Below, piece after piece: positions 13,401-22,342 of a DNA stretch of 64,000 bases. A program made the position numbers and the translations under genes. This DNA is from Tubulanus polymorphus (taxonomy: Eukaryota; Nemertea; Palaeonemertea; Tubulaniformes; Tubulanidae): assembly GCF_964204645.1 (NCBI RefSeq), contig NC_134033.1, positions 7,970,231 through 8,034,230 of the forward strand, read 5' to 3'. Every line of letters begins with the position of its first letter. Within the stretch, counting starts at the first letter, position 1. The notes under the pieces are model-generated. The model made no database searches, was not told the DNA's origin, and saw only the letters and a program-made list of their open reading frames with translations.

Positions 13401-16400
13401 TAGGAAAAATGTAAACAAGGTTTCAGCCCTAATTACCTCCAGTTCCTTAGAGTCCGGACGAAAAAATGAAGATATTTTCCCTATCTTCGATATGCTTTTG
13501 TGTTTTCCAGAATCGCAATGTTTTTTTACATCGTTAAGGCCGCCGTAAGAGATGCTGAAATCAGTGCCACAAGACAAACAGAACGCAAAGTAAACTCCCC
13601 GTTTACTTTTGGCTACGCAAGGAAATGTCAACTTATAGTCTTTCGGAATTTTTGCATTCGCTTCGTTTTTTAGCCCACTTGGGACTTTAGTCCCAGCGGG
13701 CTATTGCGTTCACTTTTCGTCCGTCGTCCGTACGGTAGCGTTCGTCCGTCCGTAGACGGAATCCAGTTATTTTGGGAAGTTTTGAAGACGCTTCAAGGTA
13801 ACGTCTTGATATTTGGGTTACACGTGTATCTACCCTAGACACATCTTCAGCCCAAAAACTGGCCCTGTCAGAATCAAGATGGCTGACTGGCAGCCATTGT
13901 TGTTCGCCAAAATCAGCACTTTTTACACATTTTTGAACTTTTTGAGGGAAATTTTGAAGACGCTTCGATCAATTACCTTGATCTTTCGGATATATATGAA
14001 TCCCCCCAGGGCCCATCAACGAAACAAAAATTGGACTCAAGATGGCCGTCCGATGACCTTTTTAGTGCCTAAAAATGTTAATTTTTGCCCGAATTCTGAG
14101 TCATGTAGCTTCCTACTGGTTTACCATTTCTCATTGCAATTTGTGATGGGTATTCTTTGGAAAGGGATGTTTTATACCTCAGACAGGTATTTTTCATCAG
14201 CCAATTATGACGCAATTGGCGGCCATCTTGGTGTCATCAGTACTCATTCGTAAGTGGGAAAAAGTTTTTCCACATTATATTGATACCTAAGCGTATTTTG
14301 CTACCACAATCAATTAGAAAGTTGTAGCTCATAACGTGTTCTATGATTGTGGTGAGTTTCAAGGTAATTGGATTTCGTATGGCCACCAGGGGGCGTTGAA
14401 TAATACAATATCTTAGCATTTCTTTATTATATTCGTACCTATGCATATTTTGTAACCACAATCAATTGGAAAGTTGTAGCTCATGACATCATCTATGATT
14501 GTTGTGAGTTTTAAGGACATTAGTTTTTCTATATGGTCACCAGGGGGCGTTGAATAGTAGAATAACTTAGTATTTACTTATTATATTGGTACCTAGGCAT
14601 ATTTTGTTACCATGATCAATTGCAAAGTTGTAGTTCATGACATGTTCTATGATTGTGGTGAGTTTCGAGGTCATTGGGTTTTGAATATGGTCACCAGGGG
14701 GCGTTGAATAGTAGAATGACTTAGTATTTCCATATTAAATTGGTAACGAGGCATATTTTGTTATCACAATCAATTACAAAATCGTAGCTGCTGACATGTT
14801 CTATGATTTTGGTGAGTTTCAAGGTCGTTGGTTTTTGTAAATGGTCACCAGGGGGCGTTGAATATTGAAATTGTTAGATTGTTGAGCATTTGAAACCATT
14901 TCCCAAGTGGGCATGGTGTCCCTGGACCCCTAGTTTTGTCATTGGGCCAGATTCATCGGCGGATCCCGAATCGCTGTGTGACGACGGCCCAGCGTCTGCC
15001 ATCTTGTTGATGGTTGAGCTAATTACCGACCGAAACCAATATTTCCTAATTCAATTCAAATCAAAAGTGAATACGGCTGATGCTGAACGAAGGTCAATTC
15101 AATTCACATCTTTACTGAGTCACGCTTTTTCCGTAACAATTTTTTCCATCAAATTTATTTGATTTAATTTATTTCATAGACATTATGAGGAAATGAAGAT
15201 GTTTTATAATAAAAATCGTATTCTTGAAATTATTTTCGGGACATCGGGACACGTTTTTTTAACCCTGTCGGAACGGCGTATTGTCGGAACGTGACCAATT
15301 CATTTATACGGAATAAGCACTTATACGGTTTAACCGGAGACGGATTAACCGAGGTTGACTGTAGTTGAATTCGAACGCCGCATTAGTTGTCGTTTCCTCG
15401 CTACGATCCTGCCTCTGTGTGTCTTGATGACCTCTGCATCTTTTATGCGCTACTGCTTGGCGCTAAGGTTTTTGATGAGGCGGGTACGTAGCAGGGAGGC
15501 CGCATTATGCTCGCAGGGAATAAACATCGCTCACACGTACATATTGTTCATGTCGAACTGATCCACTGTAGTTTGAAAATAGATAGAGAATTCATTAGAA
15601 TGTCTAACTTGTTACTAACCCGCCCACATAGAAAGAGTCTTTTTAGTATCATTGATCATGGTTTAAAAAAGTAATGTACAGGGTAGATAGGTGGCTGGCT
15701 GTGTCAACTGTGTAAGCTCAGCAATGAGTGAAGAGACGAGGTATCAATTTTTTAGCCTCAGGTCTTGACTTTAAATCCTGAAAATCCTGACAGTTTGTAT
15801 GGAACTTAGAATACTTTCTCATCTCCCGATACAGCTAGATTTGATTTCAGCTTCAGCAACAAAAATATAAATATGACATCTGAGATCTTTTTGATTTAAT
15901 GAAACCTTATAATTTATTAGGAGGCTTATAATCTATAATGATTACATATATTTCATTTCAAAATCTATTAGGCCTACTTAAAATGTGTTACGTATTTACC
16001 TTCTCTTCCTCGTATAAACAACTGTTTGTCATTTAAAATCTAATTACCTTATACTTTTATAACATGTATTTCCTTTTATGTTAAGTATAAGCTGAAAGAG
16101 CACCTTACTAAACCAATGTATGGTCTAGTATGGTGGATATGATTAACTCCTTCAATTCACTAACTTCTGCGCTGTATCTAACAGTGCCCATGGGCACCTC
16201 GTTGAAGTTTTCGAGGGATATTTTGAAGACGCTTTAATCAATTACCTTGATTGTACGCATATATTTGTATCCCCCAAGGACCCATCAGCATGAGAAAAAT
16301 TGGAGAGCTTGGACTCAAGATGGCCATCCTGTGACCTTTTTTGTGCCCAAAAATGTCAATTTTGGTCTGAGCTCTTAGTCATGTAGCTTCCTAATGGTTT

Positions 16401-19400
16401 GATATTTTTCATTGGAATTTGGGTATTCTATGAAAAGCGATCTTTAATACCTTAGACAGGTATTTTCGATCAGCCAATTATAACGCAATTTTGCAGCCAT
16501 CTTAGTTTCATCAGAATTCATTCATAGGTGGAAAAAGGATTTTTGAGGAAAATAACACAGGTTTTGAATTAATAGCCTTCATGTTCGATCATTTATAGCA
16601 CAGTAATATGATAATCTCTTCATATGGAATTTGGGATCACCCAATTCTTTGTTCTTGCCACTAAGGAGTTAGATATTGAATAATATATAATTTGTCTACT
16701 TATAATGGTACCTATGCATATTTTGTAACTACAATCAATTGCAATGTTATAGCTCATGGCATTTTCTATGATTTTGGTGAGTTTCAATGTCATTGGTTTT
16801 TGTATATGGTCACCAGGGGCGATGAATTGTACATTAAATTAGTTTTTAGGCCAGCCGTAGGATGGGCCTATTACTATGCAAATGGAGCGATTTTGAATGA
16901 CATGGTTTCCAGAGTAAATGCTCTTTGACTGTGCAACTGAGCATATATTCATACAAATCATTCATTAGAGCATTATCCATATTCCTAACGCGTTGAAGCT
17001 GAATTTTGAAAAAAGTTTGTTGAAATTTATATGAGACTTTTTGTGAAAATCTGAATGTAAAATATCTGTTTTAGAAAGCCAATCAGAAAGCAGGTGTTCA
17101 CGTGAACGTACAGTATCATCTACTGACTACCGGGTTTCATTTTAAGATCCAAAATTGCATTTCAAGATCGATTCCTGTAAAATCTTTAATTGATTTGGTT
17201 TTGAATCCAATTCAATTTTACTTTATTGAACAAATAAAAGATCAAATCCAATTCCATTTTGTTTTATTGAGCAAATTTCACGAAATTCAATTTGATTCCG
17301 CTTTCGAATCAATAAGACCAAGAGAAAAGATTTATCTGAGGTATTTGTTCTTGCCAGCTCCAGTCACTGTCACGATTGTATTGTGTAAATTATAGGATGT
17401 TGCGTGCAAGTCCTCTTATAAATGTGATAGTGACGGTGTACGTAAACACATTTTTACCTGTCATGAAGGTTATAAGATGGTAGTGAGTCGATGACGTCAT
17501 TTTCATGCCACCACTTATAATTTGTTGGTGGGAGTTCAGATAAAGATTTGTCAAATGAATAGATACTTTAATCTTATTAATGCAGAGTGCGAAATTTCAC
17601 TTTTTAATAAATATTTCCCTAGTAAGACTGTGGGAAAGTTTCTATCTTTGAATGGGCGAATCACGGCGGCAGAGTGCACCTGTGTCTAGGCGGAAATAGT
17701 TCCATATGAGGGCAAAGCTTTTAAATGATTAGACAGTCGGAGGTAGTTTATCAACTTTTTTCAACTATAGTGCTACTATTTTTCCAATCAAATTGCTAGA
17801 TTTCGATCGTTTCTCATGAGTCAGCACTTGCAGTTCAAGTGTGATTTTGATGTGCGTAGTGTTACATTATGACTAGCGTAATGAATGGCGGCGCCATGTT
17901 TAAGCTGCGCGTGGAATTATAGGGTGGAATTATCTTGATTGTATCCATACGAAGTTTATTAAAGGTTAGTGTCAACAAATGGTCCATTATAGTCCCTCTA
18001 ATTTATGTGGAGAGACGGGAAAACTGTGGTCTGTTTCATGTTATATTTGGCCTACATGACTGACCTTACTTGAGCGTTCGCTGCCGGCGCGCCGCTTCAA
18101 AGTTATTAATGTAGTATTATATAAATGATTGTTAATGACATACAACAAATAAACCTTTAAAGAAAGGTACCTAGTGTCTGATATTCTACTGAAAAATTCC
18201 GGATTGATTCACCGCATAGTTTTTTCATAGTGAGCATTTTAGTATATGAATCAGTTAAGATGATTGACAGGAGCGGGTGCCGTTGTATCAGCTGTTGAAG
18301 ACGTTCGATGTCAACAATAATATAAACCAAGTGCGCGATGCAAACAGGGACATCAAACTAAGAAGCACTGAATTTCTGAATTACATGTGATTTGAATAGG
18401 CCATATGTGCTGGTTTTTCAAAAAGTCAAATCTTAATTGACTCCTATTGCATCGGCCTAGGCTAGGCCCTCTGGAATCAAATTGAATTCGACACAGTAAT
18501 TCGCCTGTAATTTACGATGAATCATTTCGAAAATTAGCTTGAAGATTGGGTCTGACAAGATGTCCACCCCGATTGTAAAAAAGGTAATTGGTGATCAAAT
18601 ATGGCTGCCATTGGGGTGGCCATCTTGAATTTCTTGTTTGCACGATGCAGCCCGCAATTCTTGATGGATTTTCGCAAAATTTGGTGTGAGGGTACAGACT
18701 GCTTACCCCCACGGAATTTCCGTATTTGCTACGGATTTTAGTAGCTAAATACGGAAGCATAGATGCTCCGTAAAAACTACGGTTTTTCATCTGTTCTTTT
18801 CAAAATACCGATTTGTTTTATCTTCCTGTATGAAAATATGGCTAAAGTATATCATCACATCTGTGAATACAGTTATGAACTTTCAAAAGCAGGAGTACGG
18901 GGGTTCGTTTACTTCTACTCCTCGTAATTCTGGTCAGAGTATTGTTTTTATGCCAGGGGCGTACACGTGCGTCTATCTATTCTTTCACTGTATTGCTGCT
19001 GTGTATGATCAATATAATATATATATGATTATTTTATCGTGTCCTGAAAAATACTAAGTAGTAAATAAGTATGAATAAAGGTCGAGGTAGATATTTCTTC
19101 AGCTGGTAAAACCTGGGATTAAAGGCTCATTGACTTAACAGTGGTTTTTACTATATTTCGTGTGGCCAGGCTTTTTTATTTTGAGGTACGTATAATGTCA
19201 GAAGGCAAAATAGAAATGAAAATGAAATTGTTTTTTGTATTTTCTTCTTAAACGATTATTTTCCTGACTTCATTAATAGATATTTTCATCCTTGGGGAAA
19301 GCCCACTACTCAACTTTTCATCACAGTGGCAGCACCTGCCTGATACGCCTGATAAGTAGATACACTCCCGGGAACGATCGATTGATGCTTAATTGGAAAC

Positions 19401-22177
19401 TATTGACAGACAAAGATTCATTAGACTACTGATTCGAGCTTATTTTTACTGAAATAAGTATGCAATACTACTGATGTTGAAATTTGGGGATAAGCAGGTC
19501 TGAGGGTAGGTAAGCTGTCCATGCCTATTGTATATGGAGGTCATCGGCTTTCAAATATGGCTGCCAGGGTAGCCATCTTGAATTTCTAGCACGAAACAGC
19601 CTGCAATTCTTGATGCATTTTCATGATACTAGGTGTAATAATTTTGGTAGTTGAAATGTCTACCCCTTATTGAAAATAAAGGTCAGGTATGGCCACCTTG
19701 GTTGCCATCCATCTTGGATTTCTTTTCAGCACGATGCCTACAATTCTTAATGCATTTTTTCATCCAGTGTGATCTTTGGGGCAGCGAAAATGGGCTTGTC
19801 TTTACATGCAAGGATATATTAACAGAAAATGAACATTATTGCCTCATAGCCTATACCATCATAAATATTTAAGTTCATCCTCAAACTAGAAGATCTTGGA
19901 ATTAGAAATATTAAAGATTGGTCACATGTTTAATAGTAACAGAATTCGACATTTTTTCCTTCATAATACCAGTAATCACCAGCATAATACTCGGCAACAA
20001 AATTATGTTTTGAGCAGCATACCAAAAGTATCTACAACAAATGTTTTCCGCGCCTTGTTCCGTATCGATGGCAAAATGCCCCAAAATCACTAAGAGATTC
20101 TCCTACATTGAAATCTCTACGTTCAAACTTCAAACTTTTTTCGTTAAGCAAATATTGACCTCATAGTCTGGCTTCCTTTCGTAATTCTTTAAGGGACCTT
20201 CATTTAGTATGTACGCATTGTTTCATGGATTTTGGTCCCTCCTCTTTGCACAAGGTCAGCCATTTTTTCCTGTGTCTTGGAGAGCTCGCTTCCTTGGCCC
20301 CTCCCCTACATGCGTACATACGAAATGAACGACCCCATATAATGCTATTTGATGTATTCTGTTAATTTGATTCATATATTAGGGGATTATATTTTTCCCC
20401 CTTCCCGCCATTTGTAATTTTGTAAATTTGAATGTGTGCATGATTGATGAGTATGTGTTTTGACCGCTTGTGAGGGATAGGTGTCTCATACCCGACAAGC
20501 AACCTTGCTTTAATTGAGCACCTACCACTGATATCGGAACATCCTTTATAAATATAAAATTTGTTACAATTTCTTGTGGAAATAAACTATTATCATAAAC
20601 TGTTATTAGGCCAGCAGTTGGCTGAGCCTATTACTATACAAATGGAGCGAATTTAAATGACATGGTTTCCAGAGCAAAGGCTCTTTTACTGTGCAACTGA
20701 GCATATATTCATATAAATCATTCATTAAAGCATTATCCATTCTCCAAACTCAACGTAGCTGAATTTTGAAAGAGGGCCTAGTTAAAATTTATATGAGCTT
20801 TTTCGCGAATATCTGATCGCAAAAATATTTGTTTTGAAAAGCCAATCAAAGGCAAGGAATCTTCTATGATTGGCTTAGCCGCAGAAATCAGCAGATGTTC
20901 ACGTGAACCCGCGGTATCATCTACCACTTTACTTCCGGGTTTTATTTTAAGATCTAAAATTGTATTTCAAGATCGATTTCTGTGAAAGGGTTTGTTGATT
21001 TGGTTTTTGGGAGGAATATTTTTATTAGCACTATAGAAAATATCATTGACCATTGTGCAAAGTCCGGGAAAAATAGCTATTTCTTAAATCGGATAGATGA
21101 CCTTGATATGCTAGTTAGCCATGTGCTCAAACTGCAAATTCAATCAAATTTGATTCCGCAAAAATTATCAAATCCAATTCAATTTTACTTTATTGAACAA
21201 ACAAAAACATCCAATCCAATTCAATTTTGTTTTATTGAGCAAATTTCAGAAAATTCTATTCTATTCCCCATTAAAATCAATAAGACCAAGGGAAAAGATT
21301 TATCTGAGGTATTTGTTCCTGCCAGATCCAGTCGCCGTCTGTGCTACTTTTGTATTCTACAATTGTATTGTGTAAATTATTAGGTATTGACTAAGTTAGT
21401 TACCTAATCGTTGGTGGTAAGCTTTTTATTATCGGATGGGCTTATACCAAATGGCCTTCCCATTCCTGACTGTGGTTTGTGAAAATATCCGATCGTGAAA
21501 CTCAACCACAGACAGGTTACTGACTAGTATTGACTCTGAGCTGGGAGTGTACTTTGACAAATTTAACCCACAGAATGCATCATCATTTGCCATTTTATGA
21601 AAAGCTGACAGGCTGGCCATGGTGCCCCTTGGGGCTCTTGTTTATAACTATTTTAAAACTGTTACATCGTTACAATGTAAATCATTCTGTAAAACTTTGA
21701 ATACTTGGATCATTCTTCTTCTACTGCGTCATGAAGGTATAAGGCTATAACAGTATTAATTGATTGTCTGCTATTTTGCTATGTTCTGCTATATCAAACT
21801 TCACCATTTAGATGGCACAATGACTGTCTAGTCATCTCAATAATCCTAGAAATCAAATAATAGCTCTGCTCTTGCCAGGTTACCGAGGTCGAGAGGATGC
21901 GTCCCAATTCTCTTCACACCTCTCCGGACTCTCCCTCGAATAGATCTATTCTTGGACAATGAAACTAGGAAATCGGTTTTGATTTTACAAAATATGAAAT
22001 CCAATTAAATTTCATTCGATAAATATTTCAGGTGTTTTGTATCATCGTTGGGGGCAGTTGATTAAAGCAGAGAAGACGTACTTGAAAGCGCTGGAACTCG
22101 ACGCTGGACTGAATCACGCTCACGAGTATTTAGTCATGGTCCGAAAAAAGATCGCTACCTCAAGGCAAAATACATGA
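4265..22177 (+). CDS. TMTC4: TMTC4 (transmembrane and TPR repeat-containing 4), 3' four coding exons
   Basis: Joined exons 4265-4406, 4690-4804, 9458-9637 and 22032-22177 give a continuous C-terminus of about 194 residues with matching intron phases (phases 0, 1, 1 at the three junctions). Each exon carries TPR helices: WMNLGIVQ with KHRRNYPDCYFNLGNL; ALFAWRNSTRLKP with MIILLDN; AERIAHKALEYVP with NIANVLGKQSKY; and VLYHRWGQ with AEKTYLKALELD, then TGA. The order matches the C-terminal TPRs of animal TMTC4. TMTC proteins are multipass ER enzymes that O-mannosylate cadherin-type domains; the TPR part faces the ER lumen. The membrane and catalytic N-terminal half must lie upstream of the window. 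The introns are 283 bp, 4.65 kb and 12.4 kb, the last two being filled largely by transposons. The specific paralogue (4 rather than 1-3) rests on remembered sequence similarity. Confidence 0.85.
4690..4804 (+). CDS. TMTC4: TMTC4 exon
   Basis: Acceptor GCATTCACAG ends at 4689 and donor GTAAGT starts at 4805. Encodes YLETKQHTKALFAWRNS through LLDNI plus one base of a split Glu codon. It lines up with the vertebrate TMTC4 segment carrying AWRNAT and NNMIILLDN. Confidence 0.85.
4849..5114. mobile_element. TTAA-flanked MITE, 258 bp
   Basis: TTAA at 4849-4852 and 5111-5114 flank an element whose ends are inverted copies: AGGGTAACTGACACTTTTTT on the left and its complement on the right. There is no ORF. 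TTAA target sites are typical of piggyBac-type MITEs, though the AGGG start is not the usual CCCT. A truncated second copy lies at 41793-41937. Confidence 0.8.
5187..5261 (+). mobile_element. 5' end of a HINE-like element (family D)
   Basis: Directly after a T-run is an imperfect hairpin, CCCCT (5190-5194) paired with AGGGG (5209-5213), with TTCGTCAGCC in the loop, followed by TATTGTCATCG. This is the same layout as the other HINE-like 5' ends. It passes at about 5262 into family B sequence, so it is truncated or chimeric. Confidence 0.5.
5564..7321 (+). mobile_element. HINE-like family C element, nested in family B
   Basis: Starts in a T-run with a hairpin (GATGGGTTTCG at 5564-5574; its complement, one base shorter, at 5583-5592), followed by a TCTG/TCCG microsatellite (about 5613-5635). 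Near the right end, GAAACCCATC (7292-7301) is the inverse of the start and is followed by ATGG, as in families A and B. Family B sequence resumes right after 7321 at the position where it stopped, which fixes both ends. Interior has no recognisable transposase or helicase. An exon-like open frame at 7092-7190 is discussed in the findings. Confidence 0.65.
7760..8985 (-). pseudogene. BEL/Pao retrotransposon integrase remnant
   Basis: Minus-strand reading gives, from high to low coordinates: an HHCC-type zinc-binding region (VRQCYWVPRLRR, CKTCRERQGKPYAYP; about 8780-8960); PLPPERV; the integrase core in 8256-8726 (FTCAVTRCIHLELV, CISDIAATFKAAE, PWFGGFFERLVG, EIESPLNDRPIT, PLTPSQLL); then, after frame changes, GRQINGVPY and the C-terminal VGDVVLVHADNTP and SWKLAVL (7900-8030). 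This order is that of BEL/Pao integrases. Several frameshifts and stops show that it is dead. No protease, RT or LTR pair was found, so only the 3' part of pol remains. Confidence 0.8.
9458..9637 (+). CDS. TMTC4: TMTC4 exon
   Basis: Acceptor TTTTTTAG ends at 9457 and donor GTAAGT starts at 9638. Encodes EQYTEAERIAHKALEYVP...ANVLGKQSKY...FLNL, a TPR pair; phase 1 on both sides. Confidence 0.85.
9831..10080 (+). mobile_element. HINE family A 5' fragment
   Basis: Begins GCCCACTTGGGACTTTAG after a T-run and follows the family A consensus (GTCCGTCGTCCGTC microsatellite, ATCCAGTTATTTTGGGA, AAGATGGCCGACTGGCAGCC) up to CAGCACTTTTT. There it is cut by the hairpin of another element. Confidence 0.75.
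10081..10140 (+). mobile_element. 5' end of a further HINE-like family (G)
   Basis: Hairpin AGGACAAC (10081-10088) paired with GTTGTCCT (10103-10110), placed exactly after the TTTTT of the interrupted family A copy, and followed by ATTGTTATCG. The 3' end could not be identified, so the extent is open. Confidence 0.5.
10141..11737. other. Intronic sequence, nothing recognised
   Basis: Part of the 12.4-kb TMTC4 intron. No coding similarity or paired terminal repeat could be supported; it may include the body of the family G element. Confidence 0.45.
12190..13258 (+). pseudogene. DIRS-type tyrosine recombinase retrotransposon remnant
   Basis: The + strand at about 12250-12676 encodes the catalytic half of a tyrosine recombinase: RERLFIPL, GDISRDTVARWVSSLIK, then VSHQVRSMATSCAAFFG (the HxxR box). 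After a frameshift near 12520 comes EEVCRAAFWNSPSTFTSFYLRDV with the catalytic Tyr (written here as a domain description only), ending with a TAG at 12674-12676. At least one further frameshift lies near 12285. The 3' flank holds a perfect 58-bp inverted repeat (12977-13034 and 13195-13252) and a partial direct copy (12943-12970), the kind of layout expected for the internal complementary region and end repeat of DIRS elements. No RT or gag was found here. Confidence 0.7.
12977..13252. repeat. 58-bp perfect inverted repeat with 160-bp spacer
   Basis: Arms 12977-13034 and 13195-13252 are exact reverse complements (outer end TTACAATTTTTGGAAC; inner end CCCTTTCCTATGGT). A partial copy (ACCATAGGAAAGGGTA) also occurs at about 12945. 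Confidence 0.9.
13671..14934 (+). mobile_element. Complete HINE-like family A element
   Basis: Inserted in a T-run. The 5' end is a long hairpin: TAGCCC-ACT-TGGGACT, TT, AGTCCCA-GC-GGGCTA, then TTGCGTTCA and a GTCC-rich microsatellite. The middle holds about 540 bp of unique sequence and then four tandem ~150-bp units (about 14270-14875), each containing the GGTCACCAGGGGGCGTTGAA motif. The 3' end is TCCCAAGTGGGC (inverse of the start), ATGG, a short hairpin (TCC CT GGA) and CCCCTAG, followed by T. There is no ORF. Subterminal inverted repeats, a minisatellite core and insertion into T-runs are described features of Helentron-associated elements. A near-identical architecture recurs at 26020-27234. 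Confidence 0.75.
15290..15363 (-). mobile_element. Single terminus of a pogo/Tigger-like element
   Basis: The stretch ends CCGAGGTTGACTG at 15361 followed by TA. Its complement CAGTCAACCTCGG is of the CAGTNNAACCTCG type found at pogo-family ends. No partner terminus was found nearby. Confidence 0.4.
15364..16197. other. Intronic sequence, nothing recognised
   Basis: No coding motif, terminal repeat or RNA gene could be supported in this part of the TMTC4 intron. Confidence 0.45.
16198..16844 (+). mobile_element. HINE family A internal fragment
   Basis: Follows the family A middle (TTTTGAAGACGCTTTAATC, CAAGATGGCCATCCT, GTCATGTAGCTTCCTA) and one ~150-bp core unit ending in GGTCACCAGGGGCGATGAA. 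Both termini are missing. A family B copy begins directly after it. Confidence 0.7.
16845..17396 (+). mobile_element. HINE-like family B, 5' half
   Basis: Starts TTTTTAGGCCAGCCGTAGG and aligns with family B through the CACGTGAAC, TTGATTTGGTTTTG and CAATTCAATTTTACTT blocks to GTAAATTATAGG. The 3' end with the GCCCCTTGGGGC hairpin is absent. Confidence 0.75.
17397..18535. other. Intronic sequence, nothing recognised
   Basis: No supported gene or repeat structure in this stretch of the TMTC4 intron. Confidence 0.45.
18536..18690 (+). repeat. Dispersed repeat family E, copy 1
   Basis: Shares GTCCACC, ATGGCTGCC, GGCCATCTTGAATTTCTT, GCACGATGC and CAATTCTTGATG with copies at 19490-19775 and 56590-56780. 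Unit length is about 140 bp; the family is not recognised. Confidence 0.65.
18691..19489. other. Intronic sequence, nothing recognised
   Basis: Lies between two copies of repeat family E. No motif supported. Confidence 0.4.
19490..19775 (+). repeat. Dispersed repeat family E, two tandem units
   Basis: Two consecutive ~140-bp units, each with a CTGTCCA or TGTCTACCCC segment, ATTGAAAAT or TATATGGAGG, GCCATCTTG and CAATTCTTGATGCATTTT or CAATTCTTAATGCATTTT. The tandem layout resembles the minisatellite core of the HINE-like elements, but no ends were found. Confidence 0.6.
19890..20605 (+). pseudogene. LINE (CR1/jockey-type) 3' end remnant
   Basis: The + strand from about 19930 encodes a typical reverse transcriptase C-terminal tail: NHQHNTRQQNYVLSS, PKVSTTNVFRAL, then, after a frame change, APKSLRDSPTLKSL with RSNFKLF, ending at a TGA near 20151. 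This H-x-TR ... (WNS)LP-x-L ... LK-F+ pattern is common at the end of non-LTR RTs. The following ~450 bp include CTCATACCCGACAAGCAACC, which resembles LINE 3' UTRs. A 144-bp MITE is nested at 20193-20336. Subfamily is uncertain. Confidence 0.45.
20193..20336. mobile_element. MITE, 144 bp
   Basis: Ends are inverted copies: GGGACCTTCATTTAGTATG on the left; the complement of the right end reads GGGGTCGTTCATTTCGTATG. Both continue TACGCAT. No ORF. Confidence 0.7.
20606..21641 (+). mobile_element. HINE-like family B element, both ends present
   Basis: Begins TTAGGCCAGCAGTTGGCTG, an imperfect hairpin with GAGCCTA, and ends with GGCTGGCC (inverse of GGCCAGCC), ATGGT, the palindrome GCCCCTTGGGGC and TCTTG. 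The middle contains two direct repeats built on CCAATTCAATTTT and TTTATTGA. No ORF of note. A 135-bp MITE is nested at 21393-21527. The element lies in the last TMTC4 intron, about 390 bp before the final exon. Confidence 0.75.
21385..21535. mobile_element. MITE with 8-bp target duplication, nested in HINE B
   Basis: TATTGACT at 21385-21392 and 21528-21535 flanks a 135-bp insert whose ends are GTTAGTTACC and GGTTACTGAC. The family B copy ending at 9263 lacks the insert and has a single TATTGA at this point. Related ends occur at 40464-40795, 41952-42798 and 59069-59105. Confidence 0.85.
22032..22177 (+). CDS. TMTC4: TMTC4 last coding exon with stop
   Basis: Acceptor AAATATTTCAG ends at 22031. 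Encodes GVLYHRWGQ, then the last TPR helix and a basic tail (VRKKIATSRQNT), with TGA at 22175-22177. The human protein also ends with a short basic tail after the VLYHRWG helix. Confidence 0.85.
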
Positions 22178-22342
22178 TAATGACAATTATTGTTTTATCG
22201 AAACCTGCCAAGTATGACTTGAAAATTATTCTACCATAAGTTTGCAGACTACTGTAGGGCGATAAAAATGCGCTGGAAGAGGTGCGGTGGAAAAAGGCCG
22301 TCTTATTCCAGGTAAATCCTGACATGGTTACCTACCGTACTA
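22178..22342 (+). other. TMTC4: TMTC4 3' UTR start
   Basis: Sequence directly after the TGA. No AATAAA signal was found before the pogo-like insertion at 22343, so the 3' UTR end cannot be placed. Confidence 0.4.

Larger units (their letters stand above)
11738..15267 (-). mobile_element. Decayed hAT-type transposon with nested elements
   Basis: On the minus strand, 13374-13631 encodes the N-terminal part of a hAT-family transposase: a BED-like zinc finger (FCLSCGTDFSISYGG, DVKKHCDSGKH) followed by ISSFF and VIRAETLFTFFLVE, typical of ZBED/hAT proteins. A hAT-like terminus CAGGGCTGCCAAC starts at 11738, and ACGTTTTTTTAACCCTG ends at 15267. The two ends are only roughly alike, and no clear 8-bp target duplication is seen. 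Between them lie the DIRS remnant and HINE A copy as later insertions. The finger is clear; the outer boundaries are a proposal. Confidence 0.5.

Noticed and set aside
13813-14253. 146-codon frame on the + strand
   Set aside because: It runs through HINE family A, and the related frames at 26152-26580 are broken differently; a repeat-borne chance frame.
15355-15561. 68-codon frame
   Set aside because: No domain, no splice context, low complexity absent but no similarity recognised.
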